From CAYUNE01 sp964446115 (lineage in GTDB: Bacteria; Desulfobacterota; Desulfobulbia; Desulfobulbales; Desulfobulbaceae), in the NCBI GenBank assembly GCA_964446115.1, contig CAYUNE010000018.1, positions 1 through 64,000 on the forward strand: 64,000 nucleotides of DNA, given 5' to 3'. Every line of letters starts with the position of its first letter. The stretch's first letter is position 1. The notes under the pieces were generated by a model that was given only the letters and a program-made list of their open reading frames with translations, did no database searches and was not told the DNA's origin. Both the position numbers and the translations under genes were made by a program. Positions 1-8,003 of the stretch are shown here, one piece after another.

Positions 1-88
1 TTTTGTTGGAATCTTATCACTCGCAATCGTCTACGCATGGATCAAGGGAGTCTTTAAGTGGGAACGCAGAACGTACCGTCACCGTTAG
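1..88 (+). CDS. nuoA: NADH-quinone oxidoreductase subunit A, C-terminal end (partial)
   Basis: Only the last 28 codons are present, read in frame from base 2 to a TAG stop at 86-88; the gene begins before the window. The visible tail is one hydrophobic helix followed by WIKGVFKWE and a basic end. This matches the last membrane helix and the acidic/tryptophan tail typical of NuoA, a small membrane subunit next to the quinone site of complex I. It overlaps the nuoB start by 31 bases, as expected for the first gene pair of a nuo operon. The assignment rests on this short tail and on its position before nuoB. Confidence 0.8.
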   Translation, partial: FVGILSLAIVYAWIKGVFKWERRTYRHR

Positions 89-600
89 AACCAATACCCT
101 CGTCAGCTGTTCAATTTGCCGCTGCCGACAAACTCATTAACCTGGGTCGGGCAAACTCATTCTGGCCTCTTACCTTTGGTATTGCCTGTTGTGCCATTGA
201 GATGATGGCCGCTGCCGGGCCGCGCTTTGACCTGGACCGGTTCGGTGCCGGCGTCTTCCGGGCCACGCCGCGCCAGGCCGACCTGATGATCGTTGCCGGC
301 ACCATCACCGAAAAAATGGCACCGGCAGTCATCAGATTGTACGAACAGATGCCCGCGCCCAAGTGGGTGATCGCCATGGGCAACTGTGCAATTTCCGGCG
401 GCCCCTTCAGGCTGCCCATCAACTATAACGTCGTCGAGGGAGCCGGCAAGATCGTGCCCGTGGACGTCTATGTCCCCGGCTGCCCTCCCCGGCCGGAGGC
501 CCTGATCGAGGCCTTTCTCACCCTGGAAGAAAAAATCACCGGCCGTCGGGCCTTTCCGTCGGCCCCGGAAATACAACTGGAGAGTGAAAACCATGGCTGA
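58..600 (+). CDS. nuoB: NADH-quinone oxidoreductase subunit B
   Basis: A 180-residue peripheral-arm subunit of complex I that carries iron-sulfur cluster N2, the last electron carrier before quinone. All four expected ligands are visible: the adjacent cysteines C44-C45 in GIACCAIEMM, C110 in MGNCAISGG and C142 in VPGCPPRPEAL. The start is a GTG at 58, preceded by GGGAG at 46-50 with good spacing, and lies inside the end of nuoA. The gene overlaps nuoC by a few bases, so translation is probably coupled. Length and motifs are normal for the family. Confidence 0.97.
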   Translation: MGTQNVPSPLEPIPSSAVQFAAADKLINLGRANSFWPLTFGIACCAIEMMAAAGPRFDLDRFGAGVFRATPRQADLMIVAGTITEKMAPAVIRLYEQMPAPKWVIAMGNCAISGGPFRLPINYNVVEGAGKIVPVDVYVPGCPPRPEALIEAFLTLEEKITGRRAFPSAPEIQLESENHG

Positions 601-1036
601 TCGCATTCGCAAGGTACTCAAGGAGGCCGGCCTCGAATTTTTGCCGGCCGATTACGACGAAACCGGAATCCACTGCGAGCTGACCCTCATCCCCGAGGCC
701 CTCCTCAACCTGGTGGAAAAATTAAAAATCCACGGATTTTTCCTGGAATCGGTAAGTGCGGTGGATCATATCGACAAGGACATCATCGAGGGACGATACC
801 TCTTCAACCACTATGAGGAGGCTGCCCGGCTGCAACTGAAGATCCCCACGCCCCGGATGGCACCGGTGTTACCCTCCATTGGAGCCGTCTTCGAGGGCGC
901 CGTCTGGCATGAGCGGGAAACCGCGGAATTTTTCGGCATCACCTTTGAAGGCGCCGGCGACACCAGACATCTCCTGCTGCCCGATGACGCCGACTTTCAT
1001 CCCCTGCGCAAGGATTTTTCCCTCCAGCAAGCATGA
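593..1036 (+). CDS. nuoC: NADH-quinone oxidoreductase subunit C
   Basis: A 147-residue 30-kDa-type subunit of the peripheral arm that packs against NuoD. The conserved C-terminal signature is present as WHERETAEFFGITFEG followed by a HLLLPDDADFHPLRKDF-like end. I chose the ATG at 593 (MADRIRK) rather than the in-frame GTG at 584, because GGAGAG at 579-584 sits at correct spacing for 593. NuoC and NuoD are separate proteins here, unlike the NuoCD fusion of E. coli. The stop overlaps the nuoD start as ATGA. Confidence 0.95.
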   Translation: MADRIRKVLKEAGLEFLPADYDETGIHCELTLIPEALLNLVEKLKIHGFFLESVSAVDHIDKDIIEGRYLFNHYEEAARLQLKIPTPRMAPVLPSIGAVFEGAVWHERETAEFFGITFEGAGDTRHLLLPDDADFHPLRKDFSLQQA

Positions 1037-2169
1037 GCCCCAGTCCCAGACCACCGTCATACACGCTCGAAGAGCTCAACGAGGAGACCTTCATCCTCAA
1101 CCTCGGGCCCCAACATCCGGGCACCCACGGTGTTTTACGCGTCATCCTCCATATGGACGGCGAGTATATCACCGAGGCAGATCCCATCCTGGGCTACGGC
1201 CATCGTATGCAGGAAAAAATCGCCGAGTCCGTTACCTATACCCAGATGCTGCCCTACATGGCCCGCATGGATTACCTGGGGGCCCTGCCCTACAACCTGG
1301 CCTGGGTCTGTGCCGTGGAAAAACTCTGCGGTTTCGAGGTGCCCAGGCGGGCGGAGTATATCCGGGTAATCACCAGCGAGCTGAGCCGCATATCCAGCCA
1401 CCTGCTCTGGTATGGGGCCTTTTTGCTTGATCTCGGCGGCTTCACACCTTTTTTGCACGCCTTTGCCGACAGGGAAAAACTCCTGGACCTGCTGGAATCC
1501 GTCACCGGATCGCGGCTCACCTACTGCTACTATCGCTTCGGCGGCGTGCCGACGGATATTGATGAGGATTTCCTCACCAATACTCTGAAGTTCGTCGAAC
1601 ATCTGCGCAAGAGCCTGCCCGCCTACCATGACCTGGTGACCGGCAACGTCATCTTTGAGCAACGCACTAGGACCGTGGGCGTCATCCTGCCCTTTGATGC
1701 ATGCCGTTATGGAGTAACCGGCCCGGTGGCGCGCGCATCCGGCTTTGCCTACGACGTGCGCAGACAGGAACCCTATTCGGCCTACCCGGACTTTGACTTT
1801 GCCATACCGGTGGAAGAGGCGGGCGGCTGCCTGGCCCGCTACCTGGTGCGCATGCGTGAAATCGAAGAGTCTCTGAACATTATCGAGCAGGCGATCCATG
1901 CCCTGCCCGAGGGCCCCATCCGTTCCAAGGTGAAAAAGGTAATCAAACCGCCCAAAGGCGAGGTGGCCATGGCGGTGGAGACCGCCCGCGGCGAGCTGGT
2001 GATCCATATCGTCAGCGACGGCGGCAAGATCCCCTATCGGGTCAAGTTCCGGGTTCCCTCCTTTTCCAACCTCAGCATCTTCGCCAGGCTGGCCCGCGGC
2101 CAGTTGCTGGCCGATGCCCTGGCCATCCTCGGCAGCCTGGATCTTGTCATACCGGAGATCGACAGATGA
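1033..2169 (+). CDS. nuoD: NADH-quinone oxidoreductase subunit D
   Basis: A 378-residue 49-kDa-type subunit, evolutionarily derived from the large subunit of NiFe hydrogenases, that forms most of the quinone pocket with NuoB. The N-terminal LGPQHPGTHGVLR motif includes the histidine expected near the quinone headgroup. The C-terminus has the conserved VPSFSNLSIF segment and the terminal LDLVIPEIDR. The motif usually written GYxHRGxEK reads GYGHRMQEK here, a mild departure. No hydrogenase-type CxxC nickel ligands are seen, so it is a true Nuo-type subunit. It starts within the nuoC stop and ends within the nuoH start. Confidence 0.96.
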   Translation: MSPSPRPPSYTLEELNEETFILNLGPQHPGTHGVLRVILHMDGEYITEADPILGYGHRMQEKIAESVTYTQMLPYMARMDYLGALPYNLAWVCAVEKLCGFEVPRRAEYIRVITSELSRISSHLLWYGAFLLDLGGFTPFLHAFADREKLLDLLESVTGSRLTYCYYRFGGVPTDIDEDFLTNTLKFVEHLRKSLPAYHDLVTGNVIFEQRTRTVGVILPFDACRYGVTGPVARASGFAYDVRRQEPYSAYPDFDFAIPVEEAGGCLARYLVRMREIEESLNIIEQAIHALPEGPIRSKVKKVIKPPKGEVAMAVETARGELVIHIVSDGGKIPYRVKFRVPSFSNLSIFARLARGQLLADALAILGSLDLVIPEIDR

Positions 2170-3119
2170 CGGAACTAACACCCCTGCGCATACTTCTCTC
2201 CATCATGGGAATCATGGTGACCATTTCCATCAATGCCATGCTGCTGGTCTGGCTGGAACGCAAGGTCGCCGGTCACATGCAGTATCGTCGCGGCCCAATG
2301 GAAGTTGGTTTTCACGGCATCCTGCAAACCGTTGCCGACGGCATCAAACTGCTCTCCAAACAGTTGCTGATTCCCGATTCCGTGGACAGGCCCCTCTATA
2401 TTCTGGCCCCCATTGTCAGCCTTGTGCCGATTTTCGTGGCCATCATGCCCATTCCCTTTTCCGAGAACCTGCAGATCTGGGAACTCAACATCGGCTTGCT
2501 GCTGGTCATCGCCCTTGGTTTACTCAACACCCTGGGCATTCTCCTGGCCGGATGGGGTTCCAATAACAAATACGCCCTGTTGGGCGGTGCCCGCGCCGTG
2601 GCTCAGATACTTGCCTACAAGATTCCCCTGCTGCTCTGCGTCCTCACCATCATCATGCTGGCCGGCTCTTTCAGCCTGCGCGATATCGCTCTGGCCCAGG
2701 AGGGTCTCTGGTACGCTGTTGTCCAGCCGCTCTGTTTCATCATCTACATCATCACCATCACCCTGGAGACCAACCGCAGCCCCTTTGATTTTGCCGAAGC
2801 CGAAAGCGAGCTGGTGGCGGGATTCCATACCGAATACTCAGGTATGGCCTTTTCCCTGTTCTTTCTGGCCGAGTACAGCTACATGTTTCTGGCCTCGGCC
2901 CTGGCCGCCATTCTCTTCCTCGGTGGCTGGAGTGGTCCGTTGCTGCCCGGCCCTGTCTGGTTTCTCCTGAAACTCTACGCAATAATCTTTTTGATGATGT
3001 GGTTTCGCTGGACCTTTCCGCGGGTGCGCATCGACCAGATGCTCAACTTCGGCTGGAAGATCCTCCTGCCGCTGTCGCTGCTCAACTTTCTGGTTACCGC
3101 CGGAGTACTGGCATTATGA
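2166..3119 (+). CDS. nuoH: NADH-quinone oxidoreductase subunit H
   Basis: A 317-residue polytopic membrane subunit that closes the quinone chamber and links the peripheral arm to the pumping modules. Family signatures are clear: WLERKVAGHMQYRRGP near the N-terminus, a TVADGIKLLSKQ loop, and the acidic loop FAEAESELVAGFHTEYSGM, whose glutamates are part of the proposed proton path. About eight hydrophobic helices can be seen. In many nuo operons nuoE, F and G lie between nuoD and nuoH; here nuoH follows nuoD directly with a 4-base overlap. Confidence 0.96.
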   Translation: MTELTPLRILLSIMGIMVTISINAMLLVWLERKVAGHMQYRRGPMEVGFHGILQTVADGIKLLSKQLLIPDSVDRPLYILAPIVSLVPIFVAIMPIPFSENLQIWELNIGLLLVIALGLLNTLGILLAGWGSNNKYALLGGARAVAQILAYKIPLLLCVLTIIMLAGSFSLRDIALAQEGLWYAVVQPLCFIIYIITITLETNRSPFDFAEAESELVAGFHTEYSGMAFSLFFLAEYSYMFLASALAAILFLGGWSGPLLPGPVWFLLKLYAIIFLMMWFRWTFPRVRIDQMLNFGWKILLPLSLLNFLVTAGVLAL

Positions 3120-3613
3120 AGAAGATGAAGAAAATACATACCCTTTTTTCCGACTGCTGCTACCTGAAGGAGATCCTCGCCGGTTTCATCAGCCTGCTCA
3201 GGGGTATGAGGGTCACCTGGAGAGCCATGTGCAGCCGACCCCATACGGTTCAGTGGCCGCGGGAAACGGCTCCCCTCCCCGCCCGCTTCCGCGGCCACAT
3301 TGAACTGGTGGCGGACCCTGCCACCGGCCGCCCCAGGTGTATTGTCTGCGGCGGCTGCGCCCGGGCCTGTCCGTCCGGCTGCATCGTGGTGCGGGGTGAA
3401 AAGACGGCGGACTCCAAGAAAAAGACTCTGACGGAATTCACCCTCAACTTCACCACCTGCAGCCTCTGCGGCCTCTGCGTGGAAAGCTGTCCGGTCAACG
3501 CCATCACCTTTTCCCGCGACTATGCGCTGGCCGGGGTCAACGATGAAATCTTCTCCAGAATGAATCTATTGGCGGACATGAAAAATACGGCCGGGGGAAT
3601 GGCCCATGTTTGA
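3116..3613 (+). CDS. nuoI: NADH-quinone oxidoreductase subunit I (ferredoxin-like)
   Basis: A 165-residue peripheral subunit with two [4Fe-4S] clusters (the N6a/N6b type) that carry electrons to N2. Both cysteine motifs are complete: CIVCGGCARACP and CSLCGLCVESCP. The start at 3116 overlaps the nuoH stop as ATGA; a second ATG three codons later is possible. The N-terminus is amphipathic, as usual for the helix that contacts NuoH. With NuoEFG missing, this subunit may be where an external donor such as ferredoxin passes electrons in; that is inference. Confidence 0.95.
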   Translation: MKKMKKIHTLFSDCCYLKEILAGFISLLRGMRVTWRAMCSRPHTVQWPRETAPLPARFRGHIELVADPATGRPRCIVCGGCARACPSGCIVVRGEKTADSKKKTLTEFTLNFTTCSLCGLCVESCPVNAITFSRDYALAGVNDEIFSRMNLLADMKNTAGGMAHV

Positions 3614-4115
3614 ACAGCTGATCTTTAAAATTTACCTCATCGCCTTCGGGCTGCTGGTGGTCATGGCCATTGGCGGCGGCATCGTCGCGGTTGCGGCCAG
3701 AAGCCTGATCTACTGTTTTTTCGGACTGGTCGTTGCCCTGCTGGGGGTGGCCGGCCTCTATTACCACCTGGGCAGCCCGCTGGTGGCGGTTATGCAGGTG
3801 ATGATCTATATCGGCGCTGTCTGTGTAGCCATCGCCTTCGGTATCTCACTGACCAGAAAAGCCGGCGAAGAGGGAGTGAAACCGCCGGGAATCAAGGCGG
3901 CCATCCCCCTTGTTCTGGTCCTCTTCATGCTGGGAGCCACCCTGCGGGGAATCGCCGTCCGGCAACTCAGCGGCACCGCCGTCAAGGTGGACGAATCCGT
4001 CATCGGCTGGATGCTGCTCGGGGAATATCTGCTTCCCTTTGAGATCATTTCCATCCTCCTCACCGTGGCGGTGATCGGTGCCGTCACAGTGGCCCTCATC
4101 AACCGGAGATATTAA
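3606..4115 (+). CDS. nuoJ: NADH-quinone oxidoreductase subunit J
   Basis: A 169-residue membrane subunit with about five predicted helices, positioned between NuoH/NuoA and NuoK in the complex. The VMIYIGAVCVAIAF segment corresponds to the conserved helix 3 of NuoJ, which bends near the quinone chamber and has been linked to coupling. The gene overlaps the nuoI end by 8 bases and is followed six bases later by nuoK, the standard order. Confidence 0.93.
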   Translation: MFEQLIFKIYLIAFGLLVVMAIGGGIVAVAARSLIYCFFGLVVALLGVAGLYYHLGSPLVAVMQVMIYIGAVCVAIAFGISLTRKAGEEGVKPPGIKAAIPLVLVLFMLGATLRGIAVRQLSGTAVKVDESVIGWMLLGEYLLPFEIISILLTVAVIGAVTVALINRRY

Positions 4116-4121
4116 GGTCCC

Positions 4122-4451
4122 ATGGAATTTTTGGCAATGCTCACCAATAACGTCACCGTCTATGTCATCGTTGCCCACGCCCTTTTCGGCATCGGACTCT
4201 ACGGCATCATGTTCCGGCGGACCCTCATCGGCTTTCTCATCTCCCTGGAACTCCTGCTCCAGGGCGTGGGGCTCAACTTCATGGCATTCGGCACCTATCT
4301 CACCCCGGATCCCATGCCCTCGCGCCTCATCACCCTGTTCATCATCGGTATCGCCGCAGCCGAGGCCGCGGTTTTTCTGGGCATAGCCGTGGCGGTCTTC
4401 CGCAATTACCAGACCATTGCCGTTGACAAACTCAACCGTCTCAAGGGATAA
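4122..4451 (+). CDS. nuoK: NADH-quinone oxidoreductase subunit K
   Basis: A 109-residue, three-helix membrane subunit homologous to MrpC. The two membrane glutamates essential for proton transfer in this family are visible in LISLELLLQGVGLNF and in AAAEAAVFLGIAVAVFR. Length is typical. It is followed after 29 bases by the first of four antiporter-like subunits. Confidence 0.95.
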   Translation: MEFLAMLTNNVTVYVIVAHALFGIGLYGIMFRRTLIGFLISLELLLQGVGLNFMAFGTYLTPDPMPSRLITLFIIGIAAAEAAVFLGIAVAVFRNYQTIAVDKLNRLKG

Positions 4452-4480
4452 CCCCATATTCATCCGTTCAGTCACCGACT

Positions 4481-5944
4481 ATGGAAAACACAACTTTTTC
4501 AATCATTCCCCCCCTGGTGGTGCTGACCTCGGCAGTGGGGGCACTCCTGATCATGTACTTCGGCAAGGATATAAACCGCCGCGAAACCGTTTCCATCTGC
4601 ACCGGAATCCTCAAGTTCGCCCTGGTGCTCACCATGGTCCCCACCATTCTTGCCGGCCGGGTCATCCGCTGTCACCTGGTGGAGATTTTGCCCGGGCTCA
4701 GCCTGGTATTCCGGGTGGACGGCTTTTCCCTGGTCTTTGCCTGTATTTCCTCTTTCCTGTGGATCCTGACCTCGTTTTACTCCATCGGCTATATGCGGGG
4801 TCTCAACGAGCACGCCCAGACAAGATACTACACCTGTTTCGCCCTCACCCTTTCCGCGGCTCTGGGAGTGGCCATGTCCGGCAGTCTCTTCACCATGTTC
4901 CTCTTTTATGAGCTGGTCTCCATTTTTACCTATCCCCTGGTTATGCACCATGAGGACGGCGAGGCGTTTGCCGGCGCCAACAAGTATCTCGTCTACCTCA
5001 TGGGCACGGGAAAACTCTTTTTTCTCTCGGCCCTGGTCATCACCTACATCCTTGCAGGGAATCTGGATTTCGGGCCGGAAACACTTCTTCCCGCCGATGC
5101 GAACCGCACCCTGTTGATCGTGGTTTACGTGCTCTTCCTGGCAGGCATTGCCAAATCCGGCCTCATTCCGCTGCACTCCTGGCTGCCCTCGGCCATGGTG
5201 GCTCCCACACCGGTATCGGCCCTGCTCCACGCCGTGGCCGTGGTCAAGGTCGGAGTCTTCTGCGTGGCCCGGGTCATCTACAATGTTTTCGGACCGGATC
5301 TCATGCGGGAACTGGGCCTGATTCTGCCCTCTGCCTTTTTCATGTCCGCCACCATCCTGATTGGATCGATGCTGGCACTGACCCAGGATAATCTCAAGGC
5401 CAGACTTGCCTATTCAACGGTGAGCCAGTTGGCCTATATCACCCTGGGATTCGCCCTGGTATCGGTGAGCGGCATCACCGGCGGAGCCATACATATTGCC
5501 AACCACGCCTTTGCCAAGATCACTCTCTTCTACTGCGCCGGGGCGATCTTCGTGGCCACCGGCAAAAAGTACATCAGCCAGCTCTCCGGTCTGGGGCACT
5601 GCATGCCCCTGACCATGGGCGCCTTCAGCATCGGCGCCCTGTCCATGATCGGTATTCCCGGTACCGCCGGATTCATTACCAAGTGGTTTCTGGGTCTCGG
5701 CTGCCTGGACAACGGCAGCCTGCTGCTGCTCATCTTCATCCTCACCAGCTCGCTTCTCAACGCCGGTTACTTTCTGCCGGTCATCTACCGTGCCTTTTTC
5801 CACAGGCCAAGCCCCGAGGATGCCCATTTTGGCGAGGCCCCGGCAACCATGGTGGTCCCCATCACAATAACCGCCGGAATCACGGTTCTGCTCGGAATCT
5901 ACCCGGAACCCTTTCTCCGGCTCATCGGCGAGGTGCTCTCATGA
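4481..5944 (+). CDS. Extra antiporter-like subunit (MrpD/NuoL/NuoM family)
   Basis: A 487-residue protein of about 14 membrane helices in the proton-translocating antiporter family shared by NuoL, NuoM, NuoN and MrpA/D. The expected ion-path residues are present: the helix 5 glutamate in FLFYELVSIF, the helix 7 lysine in IAKSGLIPLHSWLP, the helix 8 lysine in LKARLAYSTVSQ and a lysine in GFITKWFLGL. It lacks the C-terminal lateral helix of true NuoL and looks most like stand-alone MrpD-type subunits. It is an addition to the usual L, M and N set, all of which also follow in this operon. The stop overlaps the next start (ATGATGA). Confidence 0.88.
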   Translation: MENTTFSIIPPLVVLTSAVGALLIMYFGKDINRRETVSICTGILKFALVLTMVPTILAGRVIRCHLVEILPGLSLVFRVDGFSLVFACISSFLWILTSFYSIGYMRGLNEHAQTRYYTCFALTLSAALGVAMSGSLFTMFLFYELVSIFTYPLVMHHEDGEAFAGANKYLVYLMGTGKLFFLSALVITYILAGNLDFGPETLLPADANRTLLIVVYVLFLAGIAKSGLIPLHSWLPSAMVAPTPVSALLHAVAVVKVGVFCVARVIYNVFGPDLMRELGLILPSAFFMSATILIGSMLALTQDNLKARLAYSTVSQLAYITLGFALVSVSGITGGAIHIANHAFAKITLFYCAGAIFVATGKKYISQLSGLGHCMPLTMGAFSIGALSMIGIPGTAGFITKWFLGLGCLDNGSLLLLIFILTSSLLNAGYFLPVIYRAFFHRPSPEDAHFGEAPATMVVPITITAGITVLLGIYPEPFLRLIGEVLS

Positions 5945-6219
5945 TGATAGTTCGCTTTATCGCCTGGCTCCGCGCCCGTCTGCGGCTGGTGATTATCGCC
6001 TGCTACTTTATCCTGGCGCTGTTGATCTTCGTGGATATCGGCATTCCACGTCACCATCCCCATTTCCTCGGCGATATGATTCCGGGATTCTGGGCCGGTT
6101 TCGGCTTTTTTGCCTGTGTCCTGATCATCGTCTTTTCAAAATGGCTGGGCAAAAAATTTCTCTTCAGGCCTGAAGGGTATTATGAGACATTGGACAACGG
6201 GGGGAAAGGCAATGAGTGA
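5941..6219 (+). CDS. Small two-helix membrane protein embedded in the nuo operon
   Basis: A 92-residue protein with two likely membrane helices (about residues 15-33 and 50-68) separated by a loop rich in His and Pro (RHHPHFLGD), with a basic N-terminus and a polar, acidic C-terminus. I do not recognise its family. It overlaps the preceding gene by 4 bases and the following gene by 8 bases, so it is translationally coupled to two antiporter-like subunits. This argues that it is a real gene and probably an accessory subunit or assembly factor of this complex I variant. That role is inferred from position only. Confidence 0.75.
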   Translation: MMIVRFIAWLRARLRLVIIACYFILALLIFVDIGIPRHHPHFLGDMIPGFWAGFGFFACVLIIVFSKWLGKKFLFRPEGYYETLDNGGKGNE

Positions 6220-7999
6220 TGCATTCTTCTTCCATCCCGCCCTGTTCTTCTTCCTCGGCATGTGGTTTCTTCCCCGGCTGTCTCCGGGGGTGCGCCGGAT
6301 CTTGTTGCTTGTGGTGCCCCTTGGCGCCTTTACCATCGTCACCACCCTCTCCCATGGCATGCATTGGCAGGCCGAGGTGGGCAACATCACCCTGGTCTTC
6401 GGCCGGGTGGATAAGCTGGCCATGGTCTTTGCCGCTGTTTTTTCACTGATGGCGATCATCGGCGCCATTTACGGCCTGCATGTGGACAATCCCTGGGAAC
6501 ACACGGCCTCCTGGGGATATGTGGGCAGTGCTCTGGGCTGTGTCTTCGCAGGTGATTATCTCACCCTCTTTTTATTCTGGGAGGGATTGATGGTTTCTTC
6601 GGTATGCCTGGTCTTCCTCAGAAAAACCGAGGAATCCCTGCGGGCGGGATACCGCTACTTCCTGGTTCACGTCTTCGGCGGCCTTCTTTTGCTGGCGGGT
6701 ATTTTTCTGCTTTACCACAACAGCGGCGACCTCTCCTTTGTGGCGATCAAAGAAAATGGCGCCGGACTTGCCGCCTATCTGATTCTTGCCGGTTTCCTGC
6801 TCAACGCCGCAGTGCCGCCGTTACACGCCTGGCTGCCCGATGCCTACGGCAGCGCCACGGTCATGGGCGCTGTTTTCATGTGCGCCTATACCACGAAAAC
6901 CGCGGTTTATGCTTTGGCACGGGCCTTTCCCGGCTTCGATATTCTCATCCCCCTGGGCGTGATCATGGCACTGTATGGGGTTGTCTATGCGGTACTGGAA
7001 AATGATGCCCGGCGATTGCTGGCCTATCACATCATCAGCCAGGTGGGGTATATGGTGACCGGGGTGGGAATTGGTACGGCGCTGGCAATCAACGGCGCCT
7101 GCGCCCATGCCTATGCCCATATTCTCTACAAGGCACTGCTTTTCATGGGAGTGGGCTCCGTGCTGCATGTCACCGGCCGGTCAAAATTTTCCGAACTCGG
7201 CGGCTTGTGGCGGCATATGCCCTGGACCCTGGTTTTTACCCTGGTGGGCGGGCTTTCCATCTCGGCCTTTCCGCTGTTTTCCGGATTTGTCTCAAAATCC
7301 ATGGTCATCTCCGGGGCCTGGGGAGACCACCTGCCGTGGGCCGCGCTGCTGCTCACCCTGGCCTCGGCCGGAACCTTTCTCCATACCGGACTCAAGGTGC
7401 CGTACTATATCTGGTTCTGGAGGGAGAAACCCCCTTTTGAGCCGCCACGGGGCGAGGCACCGCTGAATATGCTGATCGCCATGGGTATTGCCGCTTTCTA
7501 CTGTATCTTTATCGGAGTTTCACCTGGATACCTCTACAGTCTGCTGCCCTATCCCGTGGATTACCAACCCTACACGGCAGGCCATATCATGCAGTCCTAT
7601 CAGATCCTTCTCTTTACCATGCTGGGTTTTTTCCTGCTCATCAACAAGCTGCATCCCGAACCCAAGATCGGACTTGATCTCGACTGGTTTTATCGACGGG
7701 GCGGCCGCTGGTTTATGGTTTTTTGCCGCAAAGTTCTCTTTACCATTGACGACGGCCTCATCAAAAATCTGCATGCAACCGTGGCACTGCCGCTGCTGCG
7801 CAGTTTCTCACGCCTTGCCGACCGGCACGACAAACGTATCATTGACGGCGTTGTGGACGGTTCGGCAGAAGCTGTCCTGCATCTGGGCAACCGCATGCGC
7901 TGTATGCTGCAACAGGGACTTATCTCCCGATATGTTGCCAAGATGCTCACGGTTCTGGCTGTCACCATCTTCATCGCCCTGCTGCTGACCGGTAAATAA
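6212..7999 (+). CDS. nuoL: NuoL-like antiporter subunit with C-terminal lateral helix
   Basis: A 595-residue polytopic subunit. After the core antiporter helices it has a long C-terminal extension with a LDLDWFYRR loop and an amphipathic stretch ending IDGVVDGSAEAV and a final membrane helix. This resembles the lateral helix HL of NuoL, so it is the best NuoL candidate. The helix 5 glutamate is kept (FLFWEGLMV). However, the lysine nine residues before the Trp of the PLHxWLP motif is Asn here (LLNAAVPPLHAWLP), and the helix 8 motif reads DARRLLAYH with Arg in place of the usual Lys. The start at 6212 was chosen over an upstream in-frame start because a GGGGGGAAAGG ribosome site precedes it. 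Confidence 0.85.
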   Translation: MSDAFFFHPALFFFLGMWFLPRLSPGVRRILLLVVPLGAFTIVTTLSHGMHWQAEVGNITLVFGRVDKLAMVFAAVFSLMAIIGAIYGLHVDNPWEHTASWGYVGSALGCVFAGDYLTLFLFWEGLMVSSVCLVFLRKTEESLRAGYRYFLVHVFGGLLLLAGIFLLYHNSGDLSFVAIKENGAGLAAYLILAGFLLNAAVPPLHAWLPDAYGSATVMGAVFMCAYTTKTAVYALARAFPGFDILIPLGVIMALYGVVYAVLENDARRLLAYHIISQVGYMVTGVGIGTALAINGACAHAYAHILYKALLFMGVGSVLHVTGRSKFSELGGLWRHMPWTLVFTLVGGLSISAFPLFSGFVSKSMVISGAWGDHLPWAALLLTLASAGTFLHTGLKVPYYIWFWREKPPFEPPRGEAPLNMLIAMGIAAFYCIFIGVSPGYLYSLLPYPVDYQPYTAGHIMQSYQILLFTMLGFFLLINKLHPEPKIGLDLDWFYRRGGRWFMVFCRKVLFTIDDGLIKNLHATVALPLLRSFSRLADRHDKRIIDGVVDGSAEAVLHLGNRMRCMLQQGLISRYVAKMLTVLAVTIFIALLLTGK

Positions 8000-8003
8000 A
8001 ACT

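Noticed and set aside
1135..2181. 348-codon antisense open frame over nuoD
   Set aside because: It mirrors a well-supported nuoD with full motifs. Long antisense frames are common in GC-rich coding DNA, and its translation shows no recognisable domain.
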